This document shows, piece after piece, positions 9,390-18,750 of a DNA stretch of 38,882 nucleotides. Under the pieces are notes generated by a model, which did not search any database, was not told the origin of the DNA, and worked only from the letters and a program-made list of their open reading frames with translations. The position numbers were made by a program, and so were the translations under genes. Each line of letters begins with the position of its first letter. The stretch's first letter is position 1. Source of the DNA: an uncultured Clostridia bacterium. Lineage in GTDB: Bacteria > Bacillota > Clostridia > Christensenellales > Aristaeellaceae. Location of the stretch: positions 1-38,882 of the forward strand of contig CANQKI010000010.1 in assembly GCA_947624355.1 (NCBI GenBank), written 5' to 3'.

Positions 9390-9614
9390 ATGGTATTGGT
9401 GAAAAAGACAGCAGTGGACAGAAATACGTTTCTTTCTGCTGACGGCGATGTGATTAAGGAGGCTTATCGGTTGGGAAAAGGATTTGCAGGGACTGCCTGC
9501 TTTGGATGCCTGACAGAACTTTCCATAGCCGGTATTAATCACGGGGATCACGCGGAATGTCCATCGGGCAAATACATGATCAAACAGATCGAAAACGCGG
9601 AGGTTGACGCATGA
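9390..9614 (+). CDS. Small hypothetical ORF, possibly a gene remnant
   Basis: A frame of 74 residues from ATG 9390 (weak AGGAAA just upstream); the same frame is open back to ATG 9228 (128 residues). I do not recognise the product. Residues include three cysteines (ACFGC..., HAECPSG) and no membrane segment. Its TGA stop overlaps the ATG of the GH38 gene in an ATGA arrangement, which is typical of translationally coupled genes and is the main reason to list it. It may equally be the tail of a decayed gene. Confidence 0.25.
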   Translation: MVLVKKTAVDRNTFLSADGDVIKEAYRLGKGFAGTACFGCLTELSIAGINHGDHAECPSGKYMIKQIENAEVDA

Positions 9615-12600
9615 AGTACATGCATTCGGAATGGAAAATGCGGTTGGCGCATTGGATCGAAACCCTGAAAAGAGACTTCTATCATCCATTGGGCGTTATG
9701 GAAACGAGCGCGTTTATGACCATGGATTCCCTGACACCGGATGAAGCTATGCGTCAGACGTTTTCTTCGATGCTTCCCGGAACGCCCTGGGGCCATACCT
9801 GGGAGTATTGCTGGCTGAAAAGCAGGATTGTTCTGCCCGAACAGGCAAAGGGAAAACGCATCGTGATGGATCTGCAGACCGGTGGGGAATCTACCGTATA
9901 TGTGAACGGAAGAGCCTTCGGCACGTACCGGGCCGGATGGGTGGAGGTCCCTCATCATTACATTGTTGATAACCAGCTGACACGCTGTGGAGAACCGGGC
10001 CAGACCTATGATGTTTTGGTCGAAGCCTATGCCGGACATTATTATCCGGAAAGCAACGTGGGAAATTGCGCTACCGGGCCCGTGCTTCCGGGCAGCTATA
10101 CCGATCCGAAGGAAGGAAAACTTCGGACAGCGTTGGGTGAAATGACCTATGGGATCTGGAATGAAGAAGCTTATCAGCTGTATATGGATTTGGAAACACT
10201 GCGTCAGCTGTGTGACCAGTTGGATCCTGACAGCTTAAGAGCCGATCATGTTGCCGACGCTTTGGAAAGAAGCACGCTTTTGATCGATTTTGAGCAGCCG
10301 ATCGACGGGAGGATTGCTTCCTATCAGCTGGCCAGAGAAGCACTCAGGCCCGTGCTGTCCGCCGTGAACGGATCCACCATGCCGCAATTCTGGGCGATCG
10401 GAAATGCCCATCTGGATCTGTCCTGGCTATGGCCGATGGAAGAAACGCGCCGGAAAACGCTCCGTACGTTTGCGGCGCAGCTGCGCCTGATGGAAGAATA
10501 CCCGGAGTACCGATACCTTCAAAGCCAGCCGGCCGCTTACGTAATGTGCCGGGAGCAAGCCCCTGAACTGTATGAGCGCATCAAACAGGCAGTCAAAGCG
10601 GGCCAGTGGATCCCCGAGGGAGCCATGTGGGTGGAGCCGGATACGAATATGCCCAGCGGGGAAGCACTGATCCGGCAGGTGCTTCACGGGAAAAGGTTTT
10701 TCCGGGAGGAATTCGGCGTCAACTCTGTGATCCTCTGGCTGCCGGATACGTTCGGGTATTCTGCGGCGCTGCCGCAGATTCTGAACGGCTGCGGTGTTCG
10801 GTATCTGGTGACCCAGAAGATCTTCTGGTCCTATAATGAAGTCGATCAGTTTCCGTATCAGTATTTTACCTGGCAGGGAATGGACGGATCAAAGGTCATA
10901 TCTTTCCTGCCTACCAGTTATACTTATCGCACCGATCCGAAGGAACTTTGCGAAACCTGGAAAAAGCGGGTCCAGAAGCGCGGATTGGATGCTTTTCTGT
11001 TGCCTTTCGGTTATGGAGACGGCGGCGGCGGCCCTGCGCGGGATCATATCGAGTATCTGCGCAGGGAACAAAACCTGGAGGGGCTTCCCCGGGTGAAGGC
11101 GGCTTCTCCGGTCCAATTCTTTGAAGAAATGGATGCCATGGGCGGCCCCCGGAATACCTATGCAGGCGAACTTTACTTTTCTGCTCACCGTGGGGTCTAT
11201 ACTGTTCAGGCTGCCATTAAAAAGGGAAACCGTCTGGCGGAGGTCGCCCTGCGGGAGGCAGAAGTGTGGGGCTCCCTTGCTATGCTGAAGGGAAAAGCAT
11301 ATCCTGCCCGGCGGATGGATGCTGCTTGGAAAATGCTTTTGCTGAATCAATTCCATGATATCCTGCCTGGTTCGTCCATTGCCCGGGTCTATGAAAAGGC
11401 ACGGGCGGATCATCGCTGGATCCTGTCAGAGGCAAATGCGGTCAGGGATGAAGCGTTGTCTTCTGTGGTCAGCGGTGATGGAATCACGGTTTTCAATTCG
11501 CTTTCCTTTGAACGCACGGGATTGGTACCTTTGTCTGCCGATTTTGCCAAGGGAGCGGAGACCCTGGATGGGGTGCCGGTGCCCGTTCAGACGAAAGAAG
11601 GCAGGACCGTCGGATTGGTGACGGTACCGGCCTGCGGCGCTGTATCGCTGCGAGCCGCTTCGGGAGACAAGACCGTTTCTGTTTCCGCGGAAAAGATCGG
11701 TGATCGCTTTGTTTTGCAGAACGAATGGATACGGGCGGAAATCGATGACCGGGGTGAAGTGGTTTCGTTCGTCAATCGGGAAAGCGGCCGTGAAATCGCC
11801 GCAGGTCCGATGAATCATCTGCTTCTGTATAAGGATGTTCCCCGGACCTTCGATGCCTGGGATATCGATTCCAACTATATCCTTCAGCCTGTCGAGATCA
11901 GGGAACCGGCGTCTGTTGCCGTCACGGAAGCGGAAGGCCTGCGCGCAGTCATTCATGTATCCCGTAAGCTGTCGAATTCCGAATTCGATCAGGATATCGT
12001 ATTGACGGCGGGGAGCAGGAGGATCGAATTTGTTACACATGTAGATTGGCGGGAACTGCACCGGCTGCTGAAGGTCGATTTCCCGGTTGATGTGCAGGCG
12101 GAAGAAGGAATCAATGAGATCCAATTCGGCTACGTGACCAGGCCGAATCACCGCTCCAGACAGTATGACAAGGAACGGTATGAGGTTTGTAACCATCGCT
12201 ACAGTGCTCTGTGCGATCAAAGCCATGGCGCGGCGGTGCTCAACAACTGCAAATACGGGATCAGCATGAATGATAACGCGCTGCGATTGACACTGCTCCG
12301 GGCTGCCGCAAGCCCGGAAATGCGGACGGATAACGGAGAGCATGAATTCACTTATGCCTTTACCGCGTGGGAAGGCAGTTTCCTGGACAGCCCGGTGGTC
12401 ATAGAAGCCTATGATCTGAATACCCCCTTGCAGGTGGTACACGGCGCCTGTGAAACCTTCAGCGCCTTCAACACGGATTCTGAAAATGTGCTGATCGATA
12501 CGGTGAAACCGGCCGAGGATGGCGGCGGGGATATAATCCTGCGCCTGTATGAGGCCAAGAAGGCGGATACCGTCTGCCGCCTGAATGTGAATGTTCCCGT

Positions 12601-12724
12601 TGATGCCGCCTGGCTGTGCGATATGCTGGAAAACAATCAGGAATCTTTGGAAACGAACGGCGGGCAGTTCCGGTTGCATTTCAGGCCCTTTGAAGTGAAA
12701 ACCCTGCGAATCAGGGCGAAGTGA
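9611..12724 (+). CDS. Glycoside hydrolase family 38 alpha-mannosidase (long form)
   Basis: Retaining, zinc-dependent alpha-mannosidase, 1037 residues, cytoplasmic. An N-terminal domain of about 260 residues precedes the catalytic barrel, which opens with GNAHLDLSWLWP (zinc ligands His267 and Asp269). The nucleophile is Asp379 in LPDTFGYSAALPQI, and NQFHDILPGSS is the conserved block near the end of the helical part. The C-terminal half is the usual beta-sandwich mannosidase domain. GGAGG at 9599-9603 supports ATG 9611. The stop overlaps a GTG in GTGA, but the next gene more likely starts at 12763. Family members release alpha-linked mannose from N-glycans, yeast-type mannan or similar oligosaccharides. 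Confidence 0.93.
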   Translation: MKYMHSEWKMRLAHWIETLKRDFYHPLGVMETSAFMTMDSLTPDEAMRQTFSSMLPGTPWGHTWEYCWLKSRIVLPEQAKGKRIVMDLQTGGESTVYVNGRAFGTYRAGWVEVPHHYIVDNQLTRCGEPGQTYDVLVEAYAGHYYPESNVGNCATGPVLPGSYTDPKEGKLRTALGEMTYGIWNEEAYQLYMDLETLRQLCDQLDPDSLRADHVADALERSTLLIDFEQPIDGRIASYQLAREALRPVLSAVNGSTMPQFWAIGNAHLDLSWLWPMEETRRKTLRTFAAQLRLMEEYPEYRYLQSQPAAYVMCREQAPELYERIKQAVKAGQWIPEGAMWVEPDTNMPSGEALIRQVLHGKRFFREEFGVNSVILWLPDTFGYSAALPQILNGCGVRYLVTQKIFWSYNEVDQFPYQYFTWQGMDGSKVISFLPTSYTYRTDPKELCETWKKRVQKRGLDAFLLPFGYGDGGGGPARDHIEYLRREQNLEGLPRVKAASPVQFFEEMDAMGGPRNTYAGELYFSAHRGVYTVQAAIKKGNRLAEVALREAEVWGSLAMLKGKAYPARRMDAAWKMLLLNQFHDILPGSSIARVYEKARADHRWILSEANAVRDEALSSVVSGDGITVFNSLSFERTGLVPLSADFAKGAETLDGVPVPVQTKEGRTVGLVTVPACGAVSLRAASGDKTVSVSAEKIGDRFVLQNEWIRAEIDDRGEVVSFVNRESGREIAAGPMNHLLLYKDVPRTFDAWDIDSNYILQPVEIREPASVAVTEAEGLRAVIHVSRKLSNSEFDQDIVLTAGSRRIEFVTHVDWRELHRLLKVDFPVDVQAEEGINEIQFGYVTRPNHRSRQYDKERYEVCNHRYSALCDQSHGAAVLNNCKYGISMNDNALRLTLLRAAASPEMRTDNGEHEFTYAFTAWEGSFLDSPVVIEAYDLNTPLQVVHGACETFSAFNTDSENVLIDTVKPAEDGGGDIILRLYEAKKADTVCRLNVNVPVDAAWLCDMLENNQESLETNGGQFRLHFRPFEVKTLRIRAK

Positions 12725-12762
12725 GCAAAAGAAAACTGTACGGAAGAAAGGAGCGGGAATCC

Positions 12763-13662
12763 GTGCGCGTATATGGAGCCTTGGAAGCCGGCGGCACAAA
12801 AATGGTACTTGCTGTGATGGATGAACACGGAACAATCCGGGAGCAGACCTCTGTGCCGACGCGTACCCCAAACGAGACCATGCCGGAAATGGTGGATTTC
12901 TTTCGGAAATATCCCATACGGGCACTGGGCATCGGCTGTTTCGGCCCTTTGGATCTGAATCCGGTATCTGTCGCTTACGGACGGATCACCGCCACGCCGA
13001 AACTTGCCTGGCGGGATTACCCGATCCTGCAGGCTTTTGAGGAAGCGCTGGATATCCCCGTGGGGGTTGATACGGATGTCAACGCGGCGGCTATCGCAGA
13101 GGTAAAGCTCGGCGCGGCCCAGGGCCTGGACATCTGCCTCTATGTGACGGTCGGTACAGGGATCGGAGGCGGCCTGATTATCCATGGAAAGCCGGTTCAT
13201 GGTTTGGTGCATCCTGAGATCGGGCACATCTCCGTCGTTCCGCTTCCCGCTGATCCCATGTCCCAGGGATGCTGCCCGTACCATGGCAATTGTCTGGAGG
13301 GGCTGGCGGCCGGCCCGTCGATCGAACGGCGCTGGGGCATTTCCGCAAAGGAATTGCCCGAAGGACACCCGGCATGGGAATTGGAAAGCGGTTATCTGTC
13401 GCAGCTTTGTGTAAGCGCGATGCTGAGCTTTTCGCCGGAGAAGATCATTCTGGGCGGCGGTGTGATGCAGAAAGATTTCCTTTTGCCCATGATACGCGAA
13501 AAAACGGTTCATGCGCTGCATGGATATGTCGCGCATCCGGCGGTCGATGCAGGGCTGAAGGATTACATTGTTGAACCGGGTTTGGCTACGAAGAGCGGGA
13601 TCATGGGTGCTTATCTTCTTGCCCGTCAGGCGGAAAATATCCTGCCTGAAGATGACAAATGA
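12763..13662 (+). CDS. ROK-family sugar kinase, GmuE-like fructokinase/mannokinase
   Basis: Phosphorylates a free hexose with ATP in the cytoplasm, 299 residues. GTG 12763 is chosen because AAAGGAG lies 9 bases upstream; the in-frame GTG at 12721 has none. The N-terminal phosphate loop region is GALEAGGTKMVLAV, the catalytic Asp is residue 105 in VDTDVNAAA, and GTGIGGGLI follows. The zinc-binding ROK block is present (HPEIGHIS, then CCPYHGNCLEGLAAGPS). This block layout is that of Bacillus GmuE-type fructokinases, encoded with mannan-degradation genes. Flanked on both sides by alpha-mannosidases, it probably phosphorylates mannose or the fructose made from it. The sugar preference is inferred. 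Confidence 0.9.
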   Translation: MRVYGALEAGGTKMVLAVMDEHGTIREQTSVPTRTPNETMPEMVDFFRKYPIRALGIGCFGPLDLNPVSVAYGRITATPKLAWRDYPILQAFEEALDIPVGVDTDVNAAAIAEVKLGAAQGLDICLYVTVGTGIGGGLIIHGKPVHGLVHPEIGHISVVPLPADPMSQGCCPYHGNCLEGLAAGPSIERRWGISAKELPEGHPAWELESGYLSQLCVSAMLSFSPEKIILGGGVMQKDFLLPMIREKTVHALHGYVAHPAVDAGLKDYIVEPGLATKSGIMGAYLLARQAENILPEDDK

Positions 13663-13679
13663 AAGGAGAAGGAACGGTC

Positions 13680-16157
13680 ATGAAACAGATCCACTTATTA
13701 TGTAACGCACATTTGGACCCCGTATGGCTTTGGCAATGGGAGGAAGGCGTAACGGAGGCTATATCAACCTTCAGAACCGCCTGCAATCTGTTGGATGAAT
13801 ACCCTGAATTCGTGTTCAATCACAATGAATCCCTGCTGTATGAATGGGTTAAAGAATATGACCCGGCACTTTTTGACAGGATACGCGGGCATGTGGCTTC
13901 GGGACGCTGGCATATTATGGGCGGATGGTTTTTGCAGCCGGACTGCAATATGCCGTCGGGCGAATCAATCGTACGCAATATCCAAAAGGGTCGGCGTTTT
14001 TTTCAGCGGGAATTCGAAAAAACGCCCACGACGGCTATCAATTTTGATTCTTTCGGCCATTCCAGAGGGCTCGTGCAGCTTTTGCAACAGGCGGGATTTG
14101 ATTCCTATCTGGTTTATCGTGCCGGGAAGGCAAAGACAATTCCGGAAAGCGATTTCCTTTGGAAGGGCCTGGGCGATGCGCGGATTGTCGTTCACCGGTC
14201 CGACAAAGGGTACAGCAGCGTAATGGGAAAGGCGGCGCCGGAATTAGAAACCTATCTTCAGACCTATATGCATGAGCCGATAACGCTGTTCCTGTGGGGC
14301 GTTGGCGATCATGGCGGCGGGCCTTCCCGTAAAGATCTGGCCGAGCTTCGTTCTGTGTTTGAACAGCATAAGGAATATGAGTTTATTCATTCAACTCCGG
14401 AAAAGTATTTTCAGAAATTGCGCCAGATAAAGGTCCCGCTTCCAGAATGGAGTCAGGGGTTGAACCCTGTGGCGGACGGCTGTTATACTTCTCAGGTCCG
14501 TGTCAAGCAGAAGCATCGCCGCCTGGAAAACGAACTCTACTCTGCTGAAAAGACAGCGGTCGCCGCCGAATTGCTGACGGGAGCGCCTTATCCGGCCGAT
14601 GCTTTCCGGCAGGCGGAATATGATCTCCTTTGCTCGGAATTCCACGATACCCTTCCCGGTTCCGATATCAAGGATGCAGAAGAAGACACGCTTCGTATCC
14701 TGGACCATGGTCTGGAAATAATGGCCCGGGAAAAGGTGCGCAGTGCGCTGGCGCTCAGCGCCGGTCAGGAACCGGCAAAAGAAGGCTGTTCCACGGTTAT
14801 GGTGGTCAACCCTCATCCTTTTCCTTATGAGGGTTTATTGGAATTTGAGACTTCCATGCCTGCCCAGAACTGGGATCCGGTCTTTTATATTCCGCAGTGC
14901 AGTGTGAACGGAAAATCGGTGCCGACGCAATATGAATTTGAAAGGAACCGTTTTGCCATTGATTGGCGGAAAAAGGGTGTCGCTCGCGTTCAGCTTCCTC
15001 CTTCTTCTCTGTCCAGAATGGATGTTTCCTTTGTTCCGATCAAAGAACGCCCCCGGTATGATGCCTTGATCCCCGGGGAAGGCTTCAAATTCAATTCACA
15101 TTACGTGTTTGATAACGGGCGGCTTTGCGTGGTCCTCGATTTGTCTACCGGATGGATTGCCAGCCTTCAGGCGGATGGAAAAGAGATTCTCGGCAGCGGC
15201 AGCATGGCGTTGGTGGCTTATGAGGATCGGTTCAATCCCTGGGAGTTGGATTCCCGGGGCAAAGGCAGAAGGCCGTTCCGGCTCATGACGGATGCCGAAG
15301 CGGCGTCGTTCTGTTCGCTGAAAAAAATGGTGAAGCCGATTCATATCATCGAGGATGGCGAGATTCGAACGGTCATTGAAGCACTGTTCACGATGGACGG
15401 GTCGGACGCGTGTGTCCGCTACAAATTGCCTAAAGACGGGACGGAATTTGAAGTGGAAGCAGCCGTTTATTGGAGAGAAAAGGAAATGGTTCTGAAACTG
15501 GAGATGAAAACGGACATCCCGGATGCATCCTTCATTGGCCAGGTTCCTTTCGGCGTGGATACTCTATATCAGGGAGAAGAGGTCGTTTCCCAAAAATGGG
15601 AGGCAGTCGTCGGCAAGAATCGTGTGCTGGCCGTCATGGGGAATGGCGGTTACGGCAGTAGCTTAAGAGGGCAGATTCTGGGCTTGACCGTACTGCGCAG
15701 CGCGGCTCACTCCGCGGCGCATTGCGGCAAGAGAAGAACGCTGGAGGAGGAACGCTTTGTGCCGCGCATGGATCAGGGCGAAAGCGTATTCAAATGGTTC
15801 TTCTGCGTTGGCGGACTTCAGGTATTGAACGGCATCAGCAACCGGGCTTTGACCTGGAATGAGCAGCCCTATGTGCTCTCCTTTAACCCTTCCGGTAACG
15901 GCCGTAAATCCGGGCCCCTCTACACCGTCAGCAACCCTGCTGTTGTCGTTTCTGCCTTAAAGAAAAAGATAAACGGAACAGGATATATCCTGCGGATGTA
16001 TGAAGCAGAAGGAAAACCGCAGGAGACAGAGGTGGCATTTCCAAGTCTCGGCGTTCTGGAGAAAATCACATTCAAACCTTACGAGATCATAACCTGTCAT
16101 TTGGACGTTGATAAAAAGACATTGACAAAGACAGCGCTTCTTGATCTGGATGTGTAA
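13680..16157 (+). CDS. Glycoside hydrolase family 38 alpha-mannosidase (short form)
   Basis: Second GH38 enzyme, 825 residues, cytoplasmic, clearly divergent from the upstream copy. ATG 13680 follows AAAGGAG at 13662-13668; a slightly longer in-frame ATG overlaps the kinase stop. The catalytic domain starts at the N-terminus: CNAHLDPVWLWQWEEG gives zinc ligands His11 and Asp13, NFDSFGHSRG gives the nucleophile Asp123, and CSEFHDTLPGSDI is conserved. It lacks the N-terminal extra domain of the first GH38 and resembles the group containing mannosylglycerate hydrolases and related enzymes. Two unlike mannosidases around one kinase suggest different alpha-mannosyl linkages of the same substrate. 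It is the last gene of the locus, followed by a terminator. Confidence 0.92.
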   Translation: MKQIHLLCNAHLDPVWLWQWEEGVTEAISTFRTACNLLDEYPEFVFNHNESLLYEWVKEYDPALFDRIRGHVASGRWHIMGGWFLQPDCNMPSGESIVRNIQKGRRFFQREFEKTPTTAINFDSFGHSRGLVQLLQQAGFDSYLVYRAGKAKTIPESDFLWKGLGDARIVVHRSDKGYSSVMGKAAPELETYLQTYMHEPITLFLWGVGDHGGGPSRKDLAELRSVFEQHKEYEFIHSTPEKYFQKLRQIKVPLPEWSQGLNPVADGCYTSQVRVKQKHRRLENELYSAEKTAVAAELLTGAPYPADAFRQAEYDLLCSEFHDTLPGSDIKDAEEDTLRILDHGLEIMAREKVRSALALSAGQEPAKEGCSTVMVVNPHPFPYEGLLEFETSMPAQNWDPVFYIPQCSVNGKSVPTQYEFERNRFAIDWRKKGVARVQLPPSSLSRMDVSFVPIKERPRYDALIPGEGFKFNSHYVFDNGRLCVVLDLSTGWIASLQADGKEILGSGSMALVAYEDRFNPWELDSRGKGRRPFRLMTDAEAASFCSLKKMVKPIHIIEDGEIRTVIEALFTMDGSDACVRYKLPKDGTEFEVEAAVYWREKEMVLKLEMKTDIPDASFIGQVPFGVDTLYQGEEVVSQKWEAVVGKNRVLAVMGNGGYGSSLRGQILGLTVLRSAAHSAAHCGKRRTLEEERFVPRMDQGESVFKWFFCVGGLQVLNGISNRALTWNEQPYVLSFNPSGNGRKSGPLYTVSNPAVVVSALKKKINGTGYILRMYEAEGKPQETEVAFPSLGVLEKITFKPYEIITCHLDVDKKTLTKTALLDLDV

Positions 16158-16283
16158 AGCGGATTGATTACGTAACGGCGGCACAAACGCGAGAAGAAAA
16201 TTAAAGAAAATTGTAAAATACAGACGGAGACAGTATTGCCTTGAAATAGTCAAGAGTTGGAAGACGCAAAAAGCATCGAGTCA

Positions 16284-16320
16284 AGCCACCGGTTCTGAAC
16301 AGGACTGGTGGCTTTCCTTT
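16284..16320 (+). terminator. Intrinsic terminator of the sugar locus; next 300 bases gene-free
   Basis: Stem AGCCACCGGT / ACTGGTGGCT (16284-16293 and 16304-16313, one G-T pair) with a 10-base loop, followed by TTCCTTT. It lies 126 bases after the GH38 stop. From here to 16494 I see no convincing gene; a 19-codon frame ending at 16505 has no ribosome site. Confidence 0.75.
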
Positions 16321-16494
16321 GAGCTTGCGGACAGAACGAACAAAGTTAAAGCAGTGAACGCGGTCAGTTATGGCATGGATGTGTTCCATGCCGGATCCTG
16401 AGAGCTTATGCGTTCTCCTGTGACTGCAAAGCATTTCGTTTATCATGATACAAACGGGAACAAAGAAACTTGCTGTGAGCAAAGCATTGAAAGA

Positions 16495-16542
16495 CATGAT
16501 GTAATTTATAAAGGAGGTTTTTCCCCTCAAAATTACATCATG
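16495..16542. repeat. 13-bp perfect inverted repeat around an AAGGAGG
   Basis: CATGATGTAATTT (16495-16507) and AAATTACATCATG (16530-16542) are exact complements separated by 22 bases. The spacer contains AAGGAGG, five T and CCCC, which can pair internally (GAGG with CCTC). It lies about 100 bases before tnpV. It may be a mobile-element end, a regulatory hairpin or an operator. Confidence 0.75.
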
Positions 16543-16648
16543 ACTGCGGCTCATTTGTGACGATTTGAAAAAGCAGTTATGAGGAAAGGAGCAGACAAAC
16601 GCACACTTTCAGCTGCAGGCATAATCAACACAAAGAAAGGAGCCAACC

Positions 16649-17020
16649 ATGAAATCATTGTTTGAGCAAATGGGCGGTACATATCGGATGGAGGGAGATT
16701 ATCTTCTCCCAAACCTCATGCCGCCGGACACTGGCAGACGCCCCATCGGAAAGTATGGACGTATGCGCCTAAATTATCTGAAAGAACATCATAGGAACCT
16801 TTATACCAGCCTTGTGCTGAACGGAACCTTGCGGGAGCACCTGTCGGAAATCGATCAGTCCTGCAACGAGCGGCTGGCCCGCATCATCTCGGCTATGGCA
16901 AAGCAGGAAAACGTGACGGAGGCGCTCAAGGCCGTCGATCAAATGGAGTGGGTGCGCCGGATGAACAGCATCCGCAACCGTGCGGAGGAAATCGTTTTGA
17001 CTGAACTTGTATATGCCTGA
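16649..17020 (+). CDS. tnpV: TnpV-family transposon-encoded protein
   Basis: Small basic protein of 123 residues matching the TnpV family carried by clostridial mobilisable and conjugative transposons. The hallmark start MGGTYRMEGDYLLPNL, then GRYG-like IGKYGRMRLNYLKEHH and the C-terminal MEWVRRMNSIRNRAEEIV, are all present. AAAGGAG lies 6 bases before ATG 16649. Its molecular role is not established. It is apparently intact and is followed by a terminator shared with the convergent broken gene. No recombinase or integrase is nearby, so the element is a remnant. Confidence 0.88.
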   Translation: MKSLFEQMGGTYRMEGDYLLPNLMPPDTGRRPIGKYGRMRLNYLKEHHRNLYTSLVLNGTLREHLSEIDQSCNERLARIISAMAKQENVTEALKAVDQMEWVRRMNSIRNRAEEIVLTELVYA

Positions 17021-17022
17021 CA

Positions 17023-17065
17023 AACTGCCCGTTATCGGCTTTGCGCTGATAGCGGGCAGTTGTTT
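17023..17065. terminator. Bidirectional terminator between convergent genes
   Basis: Stem AACTGCCCGTTATC / GATAGCGGGCAGTT (17023-17036 and 17048-17061, one mismatch or G-T pair), followed on the plus strand by GTTTTATCT. It ends at the stop of the convergent AlbA_2-type gene and so may serve both. Confidence 0.75.
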
Positions 17066-18521
17066 TATCTGTCAGGATTCCTGAAAATGTATTTTCCCTT
17101 GCCGTACCCGCTGACTTCTTTTATCAGCCCTGCTTTCTTCAGTTTGGCAATAAGGTTCCCGGCAGCGGTTACAGAATCGTTTGTAATCGCCGCAATGTCG
17201 GAACGGCCAAATATGCCATCAACGCCCATTTTTGCAAAGACAGCCTGCGCTTTCCGAATGGTGCTCGGACTTGCGGTCAGTCTCTCAATCGCAACTTCAA
17301 TCGCAACATGGTCGGCATCAATCACAGCATTTTCATCCGTGCTTTTTCCTGATGCTGTCTCCGCTTCGTAATTCAGGTTATACAATGTAACCTGAAACGA
17401 GGCGACATCCGAATAGAACTTCGGCTCCAACGCTGCACGGAAGTTGTGGGCGGCATGATAGGCGTCTGTGATTTTCTTAAAGCCGCTGCCCTGACGTTCC
17501 ATATATCCCAGCCGACCGAAAATATCCGCCAGAATGGGATTGCGCCGGGTGGAGGAAACATTTTTGATATCCTGTTCCTGTATCCGCGTTCCGTCCGCCA
17601 TACCGCCGGGAGAATGAATCGTAAGCCGGTCATCGTAAATGTCGATATGAACCTCGCTGCCCAAAATCAGGTAGTCACGGTGGATCAGCGCGTTTACGAG
17701 GGCTTCAAAAACACTTCGCTCGCAGTAATCGGGCATCTCGATCCGGGAATCGGCGGTTTTCTTCCAGCGCGTTTTCATATTCCGCTTCACAAAGCTGACG
17801 CCCTCGTTCAGAAGAATAATCAGACTGTCGGAATACTCCGCGCTGTCCAGCGCATCGACCATGCCGCCGCTCTTGTCCAGCCCGTTCCATCGGGTACAGA
17901 ACAGGCGCGAATGACGCACAGGCGAATCATCCGCCATCAAAGCGCCCGCATTGGTCAGCCTGCCCTGCTCATCCCGAATTTCAAAGGAATCAAACAGCTT
18001 ATCCTCCATGCTGTTTCCTGTCCAAACCTTGTATCTCTCCCGCAGCTTGGAAAAGGCATAATCTTTGAAACCCTACTCGGTAGGCAGCGCATCGTAAGTG
18101 CGGTTCATGCCCTTTAGAATCAACTGGTTCAGAACGTAATCCGGTGCGATCACACTTTCGTTGCCAATACGGATATAGGCCTCCATTACGCCGTCAGCTT
18201 TATAATAATAAATACGGCGTGGTTCGTCCCGCAGATACGGTCAATATCAGAATGTCTTTGTCAAGCTCTCTCGGGCGATAAAATAAAGTTTGGGAAAGGC
18301 GCGATACGTTCTTTTATCAATCGGCTGATTGCCTCGGCGTCTGCTTGTACGTCGGCCAGGCCGATAATATTTCTGTCATTGTCAATGCCGAAGAACAATG
18401 TTCCACCGATCCCATTGGCAAAGGTGCTGATGCTTTTGAGCCAGCTTTTGGGTTTTCTCGTTTCCAGCGCGGCCTTAAAATCGCATTCTGTCGCTTCCGC
18501 GGTCCATCTGTCAATCTTCAT
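17065..18521 (-). pseudogene. Broken AlbA_2/Schlafen-type ATP-binding regulator (COG2865-like)
   Basis: The intact family member would be a putative DNA-binding regulator of about 480 residues with an AlbA_2 domain, a GHKL-like ATPase-type middle and a winged-helix tail. The N-terminal AlbA_2 part is readable from ATG 18521 (ECDFKAALE, then FANGIGGTLFFGIDND) to a frame break near 18270. The next stretch (DKDILILTVSAGR) is in a second frame, and YYYKADGVMEAYIRIG is in a third. An in-frame TAG then interrupts it at 18073-18075. Reading resumes in the same frame to 17065, with FEALVNALIHRDY, GYMERQGSGFKKI and a C-terminal helix-turn-helix. Two frameshifts and one nonsense codon make it a pseudogene. 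The longest open piece starts at ATG 18009. Confidence 0.88.
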
Positions 18522-18619
18522 GTCGTGCCCCCCGTCAGGTTTATTCTTCTTCCGGCTCTTGTAGACGTTATATTTGTTCTTGCATTCCGGGCTGCAAAAC
18601 AGATTGCTGGGGCGGCTTG
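18522..18619 (-). pseudogene. Fragment with a C-x3-C motif, upstream of the AlbA_2 gene
   Basis: About 30 residues (NLFCSPECKNKYNVYKSR and a basic tail) are readable immediately before, and in the same frame as, the broken AlbA_2 gene. The cysteine-rich basic end looks like the C-terminus of a small zinc-binding protein of a mobile element. The N-terminal part is missing, which implies a deletion joining it to the preceding small ORF. The family is not recognised with certainty. Confidence 0.35.
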
Positions 18620-18706
18620 TTAAAGCGTTCCGTCCTCCGCCGCCCGCCATTCATATTCACTGTACCTCATCCAATAGTATCTGGCACGGTCAAACAAATT
18701 CTGCAT
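18620..18706 (-). CDS. Truncated small ORF of a mobile element
   Basis: A 28-residue frame beginning MQNLFDRARYYWMRYSEYEW, with GGAGG 7 bases before its ATG and a consensus-like promoter about 45 bases upstream. The sequence resembles the start of short conserved proteins found on clostridial conjugative elements, which are normally longer; here it stops after DGTL and runs into the cysteine-motif fragment. Probably a truncated remnant still preceded by its own expression signals. Confidence 0.45.
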   Translation of the reverse strand: MQNLFDRARYYWMRYSEYEWRAAEDGTL

Positions 18707-18750
18707 TTTCAGTCCTCCGCGTAACCTAAACTTCAAATATTCCTATTACT

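Noticed and set aside
16446..16505. 19-codon plus-strand frame ending just before the AAGGAGG of the palindrome
   Set aside because: Plausible-looking peptide end, but no ribosome site and too short to support.
16201..16554. Minus-strand 117-codon frame before tnpV
   Set aside because: Crosses the terminator at 16284 and the palindrome at 16495, has no ribosome site and no recognisable family.
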